Shown: positions 21,939-30,926, counted from the stretch's first letter. The stretch is DNA of 64,000 nt from JAHJQQ01 sp964458835 (GCA_964458835.1 CAYWKV010000001.1:1-64000); one strand, 5' to 3'. Translations and numbers: made by a program. The notes: generated by a model from the letters alone, not told the origin.

Positions 21939-23003
21939 TTAAAACCCAAGCATGAATACCGGGCCCTGATGCGCTGAAACGCCAATATCCATGGCAATCT
22001 GCGATACCGCAGTCTGTAGGCGTGCGAAGAGAGGTGTCACTGGCGTGTAGTCACGCACGACTTTGGCCTTGAAGTACTTCTCGACCACTTCCGTCGGTGC
22101 CGCGATACCGTCCGCGAGACCTAACGCCACGGCTTCGTTACCGGTCCAGAAGTCGCCCGAGAACAGGGCCTTCTCATCGCCCTTAAGACGATCGCCGCGA
22201 CCTGCCTTCACAGCGGAAATGAAGTTGCTGTGGAGTCCCGACAGGACCGTGGTGATCTTGTTGCGGTCTTCATCGGTCACCGGCATGAAATCGTCGATCC
22301 GCACTTTATGCTCGCCGGCGGTAAAGATGCGACGCTCGACACCCAGCTTGCGAGCGACGTCCACAAGGCCATAGCTCTCCATCTTGACGCCGATGGAACC
22401 CACGATGCTGTTCTCATTGACGTAGAACTCCTTGGCCGCGGCAGCAATGTAGTACGCACCCGATGCGGCTAGATCCTCAGCCACGGCAATGACCCGTTTC
22501 TTGGGGTACTGCTCTTGCAGAGAACGGAGCTCCTTGTAGATCAGGTCCGCCTGAGTCGGTGTGCCACCCGGTGAATTGATCAGTACCATCACGCCCTTGG
22601 CCTTCTCATCGGCGAAGGCATCATCCAGCGCCTCACTGATGGCGATTGCATTGGCCGGTTTCTCGGGTGCAATCATTCCTGAAATCTTGACCATGGCCAC
22701 GTATTCTTCTGTCGGCACAGCCAGGGATCCGAATCCACTCAGCTTGGCAAATCCCAGCAGATTGACGATGGCCAACAGGGTGAAGCTGATCGCCACGGCG
22801 CCCCAGCGCACGTTCTTCCAGAACGTCTCGCTGCGCTGCTGCTTGAGCATGGAGTCCTGATGCCGAAGCATCAGATTGACCATCTTTCTCAGGACGGTGG
22901 TTTCGTTCTCTTTGCGACGCTCGACCGGCAGGCCATGGTGGTCCGCGGGCCGCGCATCCTGCGTCATTCGTTGCGTCCGTCCGTTATCGTCGTTTTGATG
23001 CAT
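21939..23003 (-). CDS. S49-family membrane peptidase (SppA/SohB-like)
   Basis: A 354-residue protein with one membrane span near residue 75 (WGAVAISFTLLAIVNLLGF) and a periplasmic S49 domain. The catalytic serine is in EDLAASGAYYIAAAA, preceded by VMVLINSPGGTPTQAD, and ENSIVGSIGVKMES follows, all hallmarks of signal peptide peptidase A. It probably degrades signal peptides or quality-controls envelope proteins while the transfer apparatus is built. The first 50 residues are a polar cytosolic extension. It is the second gene of a minus-strand operon with 23156, 21873, 21101 and 20832. Confidence 0.85.
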   Translation of the reverse strand: MHQNDDNGRTQRMTQDARPADHHGLPVERRKENETTVLRKMVNLMLRHQDSMLKQQRSETFWKNVRWGAVAISFTLLAIVNLLGFAKLSGFGSLAVPTEEYVAMVKISGMIAPEKPANAIAISEALDDAFADEKAKGVMVLINSPGGTPTQADLIYKELRSLQEQYPKKRVIAVAEDLAASGAYYIAAAAKEFYVNENSIVGSIGVKMESYGLVDVARKLGVERRIFTAGEHKVRIDDFMPVTDEDRNKITTVLSGLHSNFISAVKAGRGDRLKGDEKALFSGDFWTGNEAVALGLADGIAAPTEVVEKYFKAKVVRDYTPVTPLFARLQTAVSQIAMDIGVSAHQGPVFMLGF

Positions 23004-23021
23004 GGATACTCCCTCGGTGTA

Positions 23022-23156
23022 TTAGGTCAACACGAACCACGCACCCGCCAGCGTGGCGACTGAAAGTACTACCAAGGCGCGCATGCGACGCCGTTTCTGA
23101 ATGCGGTCCCAGGAGCCGATCGCCGAGGTGAGCTGAGCAGCCAGATCGTCAAACAT
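23022..23156 (-). CDS. 44-residue single-span membrane protein
   Basis: A small ORF with a GGGGAGA ribosome site 5 nt before the ATG at 23156. The N-terminal half is polar (MFDDLAAQLTSAIGSWDRIQ), then a basic cluster KRRRMRA, then a hydrophobic span (LVVLSVATLAGAWFVL) to the stop. It is a tail-anchored type by pattern. It heads the operon with the S49 peptidase gene (18 nt gap) and may assist it. It has no detectable family. Confidence 0.5.
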   Translation of the reverse strand: MFDDLAAQLTSAIGSWDRIQKRRRMRALVVLSVATLAGAWFVLT

Positions 23157-23206
23157 TGCGGTCTCCCCTTCTGGTACGTGGTGCGCTCATGGTGGGCTGG
23201 GCTGTG

Positions 23207-23265
23207 GTCCCAAAAAAACGTTCCAGGGGACCGAATTTGGCTACGTGGGATGTTTTTTTGGGCAC
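23207..23265. promoter_or_regulatory. Paired A-tract motifs in the divergent promoter region
   Basis: CCCAAAAAAAC (23209-23219) and GTTTTTTTGGG (23252-23262) are exact inverted repeats 32 nt apart, 50-110 nt ahead of the gene at 23156. Similar GG..CC-A6-type boxes occur ahead of traI, the OmpA-like gene and the gene at 62963, so this could be an FlhDC/SetCD/AcaCD-like activator site. The rest of the 23157-23505 gap holds no clear feature. Confidence 0.4.
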
Positions 23266-23505
23266 CGCTGGATCCCTATCCTGTGCCCCATTGAGTTTTT
23301 CACCCGCCTGGAGGGGCAAATATCCAGGCGCCCAGCCGGCAGAGGTCTCGGGAGAGTCCTCCCGAGGCACCAGAAGGTGTCTTTGTGGTGGCGAATAACA
23401 CCGGCTGTGGCACAGCGCCGCATGTCCTCACAAACGGACGGATTTACCCTCCAGAGCGCGGGTGTCACCGGCTGGCCCACGCTAAGGGCCTACATCAAGG
23501 GGCAC

Positions 23506-24381
23506 ATGGGAACATCGATCACTGTCATCGCCGCACCGAAGGAGCGTGATGCTGCCCTGATCCAGTCGCTGCTGGATTTGGCACGGGTCATGACCATCGA
23601 CAACGCATACGTCTGTACCGTGGCCCAGCATGTCGCGCACTATAGAGAACGCCTGTCACAGCTGCAGTGTCGCGTCATACCTCCTGTTCAGGACACCCGC
23701 CATGGCGTGCTGATTCAGTTCGCAATGACGGTGTTCGATGCCTGTAGCGATCTTCATCCTGGCTCGACGGTTGTGTTGGTCTCTCCCCATCCAAGTCTCG
23801 GTATCATCGGGGACTGGCTTCTTTGTCACTCCAAACAAACACAGGTGCATGCTGTTCGGGCACTGACTCCCTCTACACTGAGTGTCATCTACGGCAATCT
23901 GTCGCTCCCGGACCTGGACGCCATCGCAATTGACCTGGCAATGTCGCTCACCGCGTCACGACCACGGATTCGGGCCTGTAACTGGTCTGATCTGCTCATA
24001 GAACGTTTACCCACTCTTCAGGATCGAACACGGCGGCAGGCCTTGCTTGGTACAGGTCGATTCTTGACGTATGCGCGCATGCTGGGACTCACAGTAGATG
24101 GCGAAGATCTACTTGCCATGCCGCAGCGGCCACATGGGCGTCCTACTGGCGAGGCTCTGATAGCCCTGTTTCACTCGCTCCAGTCCCGTAACCGGCCTGT
24201 TCTCCTGTTGGTCTGGACGCGTACTGTCCTTGAAACCTACCCGGGCCTACAACACCCAGGCGTCCGTTCGTTGCTCTTTGGCGACGAGCGCTTCAAGAAA
24301 ATTGCTCAGATCATCGGGCTTCGGGTTTCCGGTAACCGTATCTACGGTCTGACTGGACCCTGTACGTCGGCATTTGGATAG
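23506..24381 (+). CDS. Hypothetical two-part protein, weakly NYN/LOTUS-like
   Basis: A 291-residue protein, start at 23506 after AAGGGG; the frame is open upstream but without a better ribosome site. Residues 1-130 alternate strands and helices (TVIAAPKERDAALIQSLLDLAR, GSTVVLVSPHPSLGIIGDWLL), a Rossmann-like pattern recalling NYN/PIN nucleases, but the catalytic aspartates are not evident. Residues 160-290 could hold two winged-helix repeats of OST-HTH/LOTUS type (LTVDGEDLLAMPQRPHG..., RFKKIAQIIGLRVSGNRIYGL). I would not assign a function. It heads the plus-strand island 23.5-26.7 kb. Confidence 0.45.
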   Translation: MGTSITVIAAPKERDAALIQSLLDLARVMTIDNAYVCTVAQHVAHYRERLSQLQCRVIPPVQDTRHGVLIQFAMTVFDACSDLHPGSTVVLVSPHPSLGIIGDWLLCHSKQTQVHAVRALTPSTLSVIYGNLSLPDLDAIAIDLAMSLTASRPRIRACNWSDLLIERLPTLQDRTRRQALLGTGRFLTYARMLGLTVDGEDLLAMPQRPHGRPTGEALIALFHSLQSRNRPVLLLVWTRTVLETYPGLQHPGVRSLLFGDERFKKIAQIIGLRVSGNRIYGLTGPCTSAFG

Positions 24382-24389
24382 GAGGTTCT

Positions 24390-24755
24390 GTGGAACTATC
24401 GACGACTCACGTCCTACCGGGTTTTCGTCCCCATGCCACGCTGGGAATCGTCGCCGGCGAGGCCATCGTCACAACGGATGTCATCAAAGACACCTTCGCC
24501 AACCTCAAGAATCTATTCGGTGGGCGTGTCGGGGCCTATGAGCGGTGCTTCCGTAAGGCACGTGAAGACGCGATGGAGGCGCTGATCAAGCATGCCCGCG
24601 AGCTGGGAGCGCAAGGTGTGATTGGGATCAGCCTTGACTACGAGACGATCAGTCATAACAAGGGCGGCTTCCTGATCGTCGTCGCCACCGGCACGGCCGT
24701 GCTGGCAACAGCCGTAAAAGAAACGTCCCTGCCCTTCAACGAGCGCCCTATTTAG
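24390..24755 (+). CDS. YbjQ/UPF0145-family protein
   Basis: A 121-residue protein with a GTG start after AGGAGG. GEAIVTTDVIKDTFANLKNLFGGRVGAYE, RKAREDAMEALIKHARELGAQGVIGISLDYETI and GTAV match the YbjQ (heavy-metal-binding-like, UPF0145) family over its whole length. These are small oligomeric proteins whose function is unsettled. It follows the previous gene by 8 nt, in one operon. Confidence 0.85.
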   Translation: MELSTTHVLPGFRPHATLGIVAGEAIVTTDVIKDTFANLKNLFGGRVGAYERCFRKAREDAMEALIKHARELGAQGVIGISLDYETISHNKGGFLIVVATGTAVLATAVKETSLPFNERPI

Positions 24756-24825
24756 CGCAGGCCTTGCATTTTGGACGCGGGCGTTATGCTGCTATCGATC
24801 CAGAAGAAAAGGAGTACGAGCTCGG

Positions 24826-25284
24826 ATGTCCATACTACTTCGCACATCTACAATCCTGTTACTGGGTGCATTGGCAATTGGGTGCGCAACACACCCTGAC
24901 GACATCGCCGCGAAATCCAGGCCAGCAAACACGCAGGACTACTCGCAGCTTGACTGCCAGGCACTGCACTTGCGGATTCAAGCGGTCGACCAGCAGTTGT
25001 CTGACATGTACCGTGAGCTTGCCTCGCAGGCCAACATCGATGCCCTCCAGCTGGCGGCCAGCGCGATCATTCCCGTCACACGTATCTTTCTGGATGGCAC
25101 GCTGGGCCACAAAGTAGATGAGGAAGGATTTGCCCGCCTCAAGGGGCGCGCGATCGCATTGCGCCGTACCGCAGCAGAGAAAGGATGTGATGGTGCCGCC
25201 CAGTACCAACGTGAAATCGCCGAGATAGAAAACGGCAAGTCACAGTTCAATCCACAATCCCGCGAGGCCAAGCCCAATGATTAG
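24826..25284 (+). CDS. Lipoprotein of unknown function
   Basis: A 152-residue protein with a lipoprotein signal peptide (lipobox AIGC, Cys near residue 20), then a helical domain: DCQALHLRIQAVDQQLSDMYRELAS and GFARLKGRAIALRRTAAEKGCDG, ending in charged sequence. It is likely periplasmic-facing. It overlaps the next lipoprotein gene by 8 nt. The coiled pattern may bind another envelope protein. No family recognised. Confidence 0.6.
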   Translation: MSILLRTSTILLLGALAIGCATHPDDIAAKSRPANTQDYSQLDCQALHLRIQAVDQQLSDMYRELASQANIDALQLAASAIIPVTRIFLDGTLGHKVDEEGFARLKGRAIALRRTAAEKGCDGAAQYQREIAEIENGKSQFNPQSREAKPND

Positions 25285-25840
25285 TGTAAATCACAGTCGT
25301 ACCGTCAATAGCGTCCTCCTGTCTGCTACGTTGGCGTTCTCCTTCCTGCTGAGTGGCTGCGCCAGTGCACCTCGTAAAACCGAGTTCGTCTCGATGGACG
25401 ATTTTTCCAGTACAGCAACGGCCAGCTCTGTGTCGGCCGGCACCGTCCGCATTGGTGGATCCGCTTATGACGTGGCTACTGTGCGTGGTCGTGACACATG
25501 TCCGCTGGTCGGACTTCAGGCCCGAGACGATCGCCGCATCGAGCATTTCCGCCTATGTCCGGGCGGAGCTGAGAAGGTCGACATTACGGTGAATCAGTAC
25601 CCGGCAACCCCAGAGGCGACAGTCGCATTGGAACGCATTATGGACGAGGTGCTCACGCGCACCATGGATGTTCATGGCATGCAGTGGAGCCAGTATTACC
25701 TCTTCGCCCGACGCCTGGATTTCAAGAAGGATGCCAACGGGTGTGCAAAGGTAAAGGTGCAGATATTCGAACGTAAGGACCCCGCCTCATCCCAGAATGA
25801 CGCCCTGGTGGATGTTCGCGAGGAGTCGCGTTGCCTTTAA
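25277..25840 (+). CDS. Second lipoprotein of the island
   Basis: A 187-residue lipoprotein (lipobox LSGC near residue 28). The mature part has RGRDTCPLVGLQARDDRRIEHFRLCPGG, where two cysteines probably form a disulfide, and a helix-rich middle (PEATVALERIMDEVLTRTMDVHG). It shares neither family nor size with the lipoprotein upstream but is translationally coupled to it, suggesting a common envelope function. Confidence 0.6.
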   Translation: MISVNHSRTVNSVLLSATLAFSFLLSGCASAPRKTEFVSMDDFSSTATASSVSAGTVRIGGSAYDVATVRGRDTCPLVGLQARDDRRIEHFRLCPGGAEKVDITVNQYPATPEATVALERIMDEVLTRTMDVHGMQWSQYYLFARRLDFKKDANGCAKVKVQIFERKDPASSQNDALVDVREESRCL

Positions 25841-25872
25841 CCAGACCTTGAGGCCCAGTGGAGGGGCGCACA

Positions 25873-26667
25873 GTGATACCCCGAATCAGGCTCCCAGCGA
25901 CGGCACGCGCGATGGTGCGAGTTATCACGTTATGTGAAATGACGGACATTTCGCCATCACAGCTTGCTATGGCGGTTCAGGGAGACCCTGGCTGTGTGGT
26001 TTCGCTGCTCGCCGCGTCTGGTTATCCACGCCGATATGATCGTACGGATTACTCCGTACGATCATCCATAGAACGTCTAGGCGTCGGACGTGCGCTCCAC
26101 ACCTGCTTGACCAGTGACATCCTGCAAAGAGACATGGTCGGCAATGGCGACTGTATACGCCACTGGCGTTGCGCCTTACTCACGGCAGCCTACGCTCGCG
26201 CCGTGGCGACACGATTGCGCCGTACGGATGTTGAAATCATCCAGACAGCAGCCGTACTCCGGAACGTACGTGAGTTGCTCACAGCGTGCCGATGTGTCCC
26301 GTATAACGACACAGGGGCTCATGGCATCGATTGGCTACATACACTGGGTATTTCAAGTGCCATTTGTGACCTGATACACCGGAGCCTGACGACAACCGGT
26401 GATGAGGCGGCTGATTGCCTGACCCTAGGTTCGCGGATGGCGGAGGTCTGGCTATCTCGAGATTGGGAACGGTCGCTTACGGAAACCAGGGCCATAGCCC
26501 AGGATCTCTTCGGTGCCATCCCCGATTTATGCGCATGGGTATTTGGTATTTCCGGACCACAGGCTCGTGATCTGGAGGATTTATTGAAATTGCGGTTCCC
26601 CTCCAGAAAACAGGCCGACGCATTACGTCTGAAGGCCCAGTTCATCGTTGCACGCTTAACCTTGTGA
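25873..26667 (+). CDS. HDOD-domain protein
   Basis: A 264-residue protein with a GTG start, GGAGGGG 7 nt upstream. RLPATARAMVRVITLCEMTDISPSQLAMAVQGDPGCVVSLLAASGYP is the entry of an HDOD domain, and SIERLGVGRALHTCL with HWRCALLTAAYARAVATRLRR follow the same fold. HDOD proteins are usually signalling or DNA/RNA-damage related scaffolds without the HD metal ligands. It ends the plus-strand island. Other candidate roles, such as a c-di-GMP-linked regulator, cannot be judged here. Confidence 0.75.
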   Translation: MIPRIRLPATARAMVRVITLCEMTDISPSQLAMAVQGDPGCVVSLLAASGYPRRYDRTDYSVRSSIERLGVGRALHTCLTSDILQRDMVGNGDCIRHWRCALLTAAYARAVATRLRRTDVEIIQTAAVLRNVRELLTACRCVPYNDTGAHGIDWLHTLGISSAICDLIHRSLTTTGDEAADCLTLGSRMAEVWLSRDWERSLTETRAIAQDLFGAIPDLCAWVFGISGPQARDLEDLLKLRFPSRKQADALRLKAQFIVARLTL

Positions 26668-26771
26668 TACCTCCCCGGAACAAGCTCTGAGGCCCTTCGG
26701 CTCCAGTTGCTCAATCATCAACAAACCATCGGAGTCCGCCCGTGACTGAGTCTCTGCTGTTTCATTCAGCA

Positions 26772-27170
26772 TCAACTCAGTTCGCTTGCAGTTCGCGCAT
26801 CGCCGCAGGCCGTGGCACGGACGGTATGCACCGCCGGCGCCACAGGATCTTTCCCGCTCCACGCGCTTTGGGCGTCATGCCCGCTTCCGGCGCTACTCGC
26901 CGTAGCTAAACTCAAAATATTCCGCGCCGCGTTGATGTCGCGGTCGTGGTCCGTTCCGCAGGCCGGACAGATCCAGCGACGGGTGCTCAGCGTCAGCGCA
27001 TCCAGAACGTGGCCGCAGACGCTGCAGGTTTTGCTGGTCGGCGTGTACCGGCCCGCGAACAGCACCTGTTTTCCGTACCAAGCAGCCTTGTACTCGATCT
27101 TCTGGCGCAGCTCGCCGAGCGACGCGCGCGGCGTCTATGCCCTCGAGGACGACTCTTAGGTTGGTTGGTT
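26772..27170 (-). pseudogene. Remnant of an IS200/IS605 TnpB gene
   Basis: The C-terminal part of TnpB is visible: LGELRQKIEYKAAWYGKQVLF, YTPTSKTCSVCGH and RRWICPACGTDHDRDINAARNIL, giving the CXXC...CXXC zinc ribbon and the last RuvC aspartate. A VVLEGIDAARVAR segment, equivalent to the RuvC-II glutamate region, is in another frame just upstream, so a frameshift lies near 27125. The N-terminal two thirds are missing. I see no TnpA and no left end. It is a decayed insertion. Confidence 0.75.
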
Positions 27171-27246
27171 CAGCCAAAATGACTACCCGTTACACCGGCC
27201 AGCATATCCGAAACTCCAGGGACGTAGCTGAGTGCACCGCTGTACG

Positions 27247-28497
27247 TCAGACGCTGCTCATTTCGGGTACCCGCAACCCCGAACGACGATTTCTCAGTAA
27301 TGCTTGTACCATGATCTCCATGCGCCGCATGTTGAGAACTTGGCGATCCGGATCCAGACGGTAGTGCCCACAGATCGACACTTCATTCTTCCATCCCAGA
27401 ATCGATAACCGCACCGTCGACGCCGCCTTCTCCACCGGGAATGCGTGCTCATCCAGCCAGCGCCCTCCAAACAATCGGCGTACATCGTCGAACTCAAAGA
27501 CGAGCGGGTCATCTGCTTCTGTGAAGCCATTGCTGCAGTCAGCCACCATTCTTTCAAATTCCGCCCCGTGGAGTGGGAACACACAGTGGCACTCGGCCGC
27601 CGCTGGCCGTCCACCCGCTGAGGGCGTCAGTGTCGAGTGCTGACAGCCCTGACAGCCTTGTGGAACGACAATCATGTCCCCGAGCAGATCATCCCAAGTA
27701 TCCTCGGAACAATCATCAAGGTGCTTGGCCCCTATCACCTGCTCCTCTTCATCGGGCTCAAGGATCCCTTCTTGCAGGTAGAGTGGGACGTTGACGGCTA
27801 TAGCGGCGCCCGAAGGCTTAGCCGGTCCCGTGATCGACGCGGCCTGCTCCGCAAACGCGAGCGGACATTGGTCCATGACGTCCTGTATCCAATATGTCTC
27901 CGTCACCGGGTCCAACGCGGCTGTGTCATCCCAGCACCGGAGTTGATTCAGCAATCCCGCACGTGGGTCCGAGACCTCCTCCAACCGGTGCACAAGGTAT
28001 TCGGCCAACACAGTTGGATGCGTGGCCACCTGCGCGCCACAACACGGACAAGGGGGCGAAAGGAATCCCTTGAAGTGTGGCACTGGCTCTCGGCAGAAGT
28101 GGCACACAAGCCCATCGTTGTCCTTTCCCAAGCCGAATGCCGTGATGAGCAGGTCGACCGGCCGACCACTGAATCTCCTCGTACCGTAGTTCGTCACATA
28201 CTCGACACGTAAGCATATCTGGGGATCGCCGTCCATCTCGTCCTGGCACACATCGAAGTCGTGCTCAACCGAGACCTCGTCCCGATCAAACTCCACGGTT
28301 CGGACCTCCTCAACGCCAGGTAACGTGATGAGGGTATCGTGTACCAGAGACAGTAACCTCCGCCCGGCGAACGTTGCGCCGGGCTCAAAGGGCGGTTTCT
28401 TCGCTGCCTCGTAGCACATGGACGCAAGTTCATGCGCCACGGTCAGGACGGACATGTCGGGCGCTTCACGGCTCATCTCAGACAATGATGTCATCAC
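27247..28497 (-). CDS. Hypothetical protein with a zinc ribbon
   Basis: A 416-residue acidic protein. Four cysteines in VCHFCREPVPHFKGFLSPPCPCCGAQ form a CXXC-X14-CXXC ribbon near residue 135. Later QGCQGCQHSTL and AECHC add further cysteines. The start overlaps the recombinase stop (ATG at 28497, GAGGAG 6 nt before), so the two are translationally coupled. A cytosolic nucleic-acid-binding partner of the recombinase is the simplest reading, but it is inference. Confidence 0.55.
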   Translation of the reverse strand: MMTSLSEMSREAPDMSVLTVAHELASMCYEAAKKPPFEPGATFAGRRLLSLVHDTLITLPGVEEVRTVEFDRDEVSVEHDFDVCQDEMDGDPQICLRVEYVTNYGTRRFSGRPVDLLITAFGLGKDNDGLVCHFCREPVPHFKGFLSPPCPCCGAQVATHPTVLAEYLVHRLEEVSDPRAGLLNQLRCWDDTAALDPVTETYWIQDVMDQCPLAFAEQAASITGPAKPSGAAIAVNVPLYLQEGILEPDEEEQVIGAKHLDDCSEDTWDDLLGDMIVVPQGCQGCQHSTLTPSAGGRPAAAECHCVFPLHGAEFERMVADCSNGFTEADDPLVFEFDDVRRLFGGRWLDEHAFPVEKAASTVRLSILGWKNEVSICGHYRLDPDRQVLNMRRMEIMVQALLRNRRSGLRVPEMSSV

Positions 28498-29549
28498 ACT
28501 TTCTCCTCAGGGTCGTTGAGTCGTCTGTTCCAGGTGCTCATGTTCTCTTCTTGTGGACGGGATCGTGGTTTCCCGGCACGTGACCGCCGACGGTCCATGT
28601 CGAAGCCGACGTAATACGACACGACACTCGCGCGGCTATGCCCGGCCTCCTCGGCCAGCTCCCGACGCGCCGGCGCGATGTCGTCACACGCGTACCGATC
28701 CCGTAGACCATCCGCCTTCACCGGCGGCTCCATGCCGGTCAGCTCGACGTAGCGCCGCTGCAGGTGGCCATGACGCAGACCATGGGAGGTAATCCCGCGG
28801 CCCTTCCGGGTCACGCCGAACATCGCCATGACGTGGTAGTAGTAGGACCGCCAGCGCTTCAACGGGTAGCTGCTGGGGACCATCGAGCCGCCGTTCTCCG
28901 TTGCGACCTTCACGGCCGCCTCGAGCACACGGCGCTGGTGCTCGTTGACTACGGGCACCACGCGTGGCCGTCCACCCTTTGTGCCGCGCTCGACGTGCAG
29001 GGTGTCACCCTTCCAATCCCGCTTGGGCCGCAGCAACCAGGCTTCCTGCACGCGCAGCCCGAAGGCATCCATCAGCACCATCTGCAGGCCGACCAGGCTG
29101 TCGCGCTGACCGATCTCCGCAACGACCTCGACGGCATCCTGCCCCAGGTCCGACCACTCCTTGGACTCATTGCACTTCAGCGCCCGGTGATAGCGCGAGG
29201 CGTCGTTGAAGTACGTCTCCGGGCGATCCAGCATGCCCGCCTTGCCGATCGCGGTGCACAACGTCCGTAGCATCGAGACGTAGGTCTGCATCGTGCCTGC
29301 CGCCCTCCCCAGCCCCTCCCAGTATTGCAGCAGGGCCGCGATGTGGCGGCGATCCAGGTTCCGAATGTCCCGGAGCCCGAAGTTGAGTGAATCCAGGATA
29401 TCGGGGAGCCGGAAATAGAAGCCCCAGCGGTCGGCGACCGTCTTGGAACTCAGTTTCTTACCGGACTGGCGCGTTTTCGAACTGCTCTTGTGTATGACCG
29501 GCCGCATCACCTGCTCAATGCTGTGCCGTAGTTGTCGCATTCTGGACAT
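28494..29549 (-). CDS. Tyrosine recombinase/integrase
   Basis: A 351-residue protein of the phage-integrase family. An N-terminal SAM-like core-binding domain (about residues 30-120) precedes the catalytic domain with GLRVQEAWLL (first Arg), RGTKGGRPRVVPV (Lys), ITSHGLRHGHLQRR (His-x-x-Arg) and EAGHSRASVVSYYVG (His and nucleophile Tyr). It resembles the integrase-domain proteins of plasmids and ICEs more than a classic att integrase. I see no att site nearby. The ribosome site GAAGGAAA precedes the ATG. Confidence 0.85.
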   Translation of the reverse strand: MSRMRQLRHSIEQVMRPVIHKSSSKTRQSGKKLSSKTVADRWGFYFRLPDILDSLNFGLRDIRNLDRRHIAALLQYWEGLGRAAGTMQTYVSMLRTLCTAIGKAGMLDRPETYFNDASRYHRALKCNESKEWSDLGQDAVEVVAEIGQRDSLVGLQMVLMDAFGLRVQEAWLLRPKRDWKGDTLHVERGTKGGRPRVVPVVNEHQRRVLEAAVKVATENGGSMVPSSYPLKRWRSYYYHVMAMFGVTRKGRGITSHGLRHGHLQRRYVELTGMEPPVKADGLRDRYACDDIAPARRELAEEAGHSRASVVSYYVGFDMDRRRSRAGKPRSRPQEENMSTWNRRLNDPEEKV

Positions 29550-30570
29550 GACGCTGTTTCCTTCTGTTCGGTTGTCTCAAGAGGACCGTCCCTCGGCACG
29601 GGTCGCACCCTCGGACGCCTTCCTATCTGCGCCCCGTGCGGTCACGGACGATCCTGACGATGTTCGTTGCTGTGGTTCCTTTCGCGCCTGCGCGCGTGGC
29701 TTGCACTTTAGGGGTCTCACCGTGACATGGCGGCCCGATTAGGGCGCCCACGCCAGGCCATCTCCGTTCCTGTCCCACGGCTGAAACCGCGTCGAAACGG
29801 CGCTGGGCCTTGTCGTATTGCTTCGCAGGCCGGTGCCACCTGCTTTTCCGCGCTATTCGCAGTACCAAATCTTTCCCGCAAAGGAACCCCCACCTGCCAC
29901 CGGTGGGCATTGCGTCCCATCCCCTCGCCGCCACCTGGACCACCCCCGGGTGTGAATAGGGTGTTAAAGGCGACCGCGACCGGCGTTGAGCCAGTCACGC
30001 AGAGCGTTCTCGGGATGGATAGACGGCGCACACGGCGCCACGACGCGTACCCGGACTGGGTAGGCGACTCAGCGGTATATCCGCTGCAACGTTTTTGAGA
30101 TCCGACCGCTGATTGCGGTCATCTGGCACCTGAGTGCCCGGGGGAGTGAAAACCCGGTCCTGATAGGCCCCGGTAGTCCTCGATTCCGGTCCGTTCAATA
30201 CGGGGGAATCTACCTGCTGCTCGTTTAGCGACCTCAGCTGGGTCGGCTTGGGCGTGCGCCCGAGGTGGCCACATACTGGCGCGACGACAACGCCTTGTCA
30301 ACAACCCGGGTACCACACAGACATGGCTTAATCGACCGCTTAATTTCTGGGATCGCGCTAAGACTGTGTTTATGCGTTTTGTTGATTTTGCGTTCTCACA
30401 CTCAATGTTTGGGCAAGGGGTGGGCGAACGCAATGACAGCTACTTCCGCCGTGCACGCCGGCGTCGACAGCTCCATATTCAGGAAGGCCGCGGCATGTTT
30501 CGGCCGCTACCACCAGGCCTGACCTCGTTAATGAGTTGGCATGCGTTGTTCGCCAATCACCATCGAACAG
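29550..30570. other. Noncoding region between recombinase and partition locus
   Basis: About 1 kb without an ORF I can support. It holds palindromes CAGCGG-TATAT-CCGCTG (about 30069-30085) and GACCGC-TGATT-GCGGTC (about 30104-30119), a degenerate copy of the repeated leader core at 30213-30241, and GC-rich sequence. It is a plausible place for an origin of transfer or replication, but no nick site or DnaA box was recognised. Confidence 0.5.
30213..30261 (-). promoter_or_regulatory. Degenerate repeated leader core, copy I
   Basis: On the minus strand AGCTGAGGTCGC-N-AACGAGCAGCAGG keeps the right half of the core exactly and the left half partly. It is preceded by a GGGC-GCAC-GCCC hairpin (30250-30261). 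No gene starts within 600 nt downstream; the nearest is the recombinase at 29549. Confidence 0.45.
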
Positions 30571-30573
30571 CTC

Positions 30574-30666
30574 TTGAACTTCTTCTGGACTTCGTTTGGA
30601 CTTCTGCGGCCATTATGACGTCATGTAGCGCGTGCGGACACCGAGCCGACTTCATTTGGACTTCTG
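30574..30666 (+). repeat. 11-bp iterons, candidate parC-like centromere
   Basis: Units of 11 bp with consensus TTGGACTTCTG run head to tail at 30574-30584, 30585-30595 and 30596-30606, and again at 30645-30655 and 30656-30666. Units three and five are identical. A further degenerate unit may lie at 30634-30644. The parM promoter follows 25 nt later. ParMRC systems such as R1 have 11-bp iterons at the parM promoter as centromere and operator. Confidence 0.7.
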
Positions 30667-30690
30667 TAGGTGTCTAGCACGAGTCACCTC

Positions 30691-30720
30691 TTGTATTAGA
30701 GCATTGCCCCGCTATATAGT
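30691..30720 (+). promoter_or_regulatory. Putative parM promoter
   Basis: TTGTAT (30691-30696) and TATATA (30713-30718) are 16 nt apart, directly after the iterons. About 200 nt of leader follow, including a GGAGGC/GCCTCC hairpin near 30800. Confidence 0.5.
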
Positions 30721-30926
30721 TAGCTCGTCCGCATGAGTGGGGTTTCAATCCTCACTTGTTTCTAGGCTGAGCCCAGATCAATCTGGTTTTGGCCCGTCTT
30801 AGGAGGCATTGCGCCTCCGGTTCACATAGAGAACCCGTACTTAAGCGTCCACGTGCATCCGCACGCGGCGTGTTTTCGCGTGCGCGTTTGTTTTTTCTAC
30901 CACCACAATTTGTGAAAGGAGATCCC

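Noticed and set aside
29623..29943. Minus-strand ORF of 106 codons upstream of the recombinase
   Set aside because: A basic segment (LVLRIARKSRWHRPAKQ) looks protein-like, but there is no ribosome site or recognisable domain, so it was left out as unsupported.
30119..30433. Minus-strand ORF of 104 codons in the noncoding kilobase
   Set aside because: It spans the hairpin and degenerate leader core of copy I, has no ribosome site, and its composition is low-quality.
30574..30666. CRISPR array
   Set aside because: The units are 11 bp and directly adjacent, with no spacers; they fit centromere iterons.
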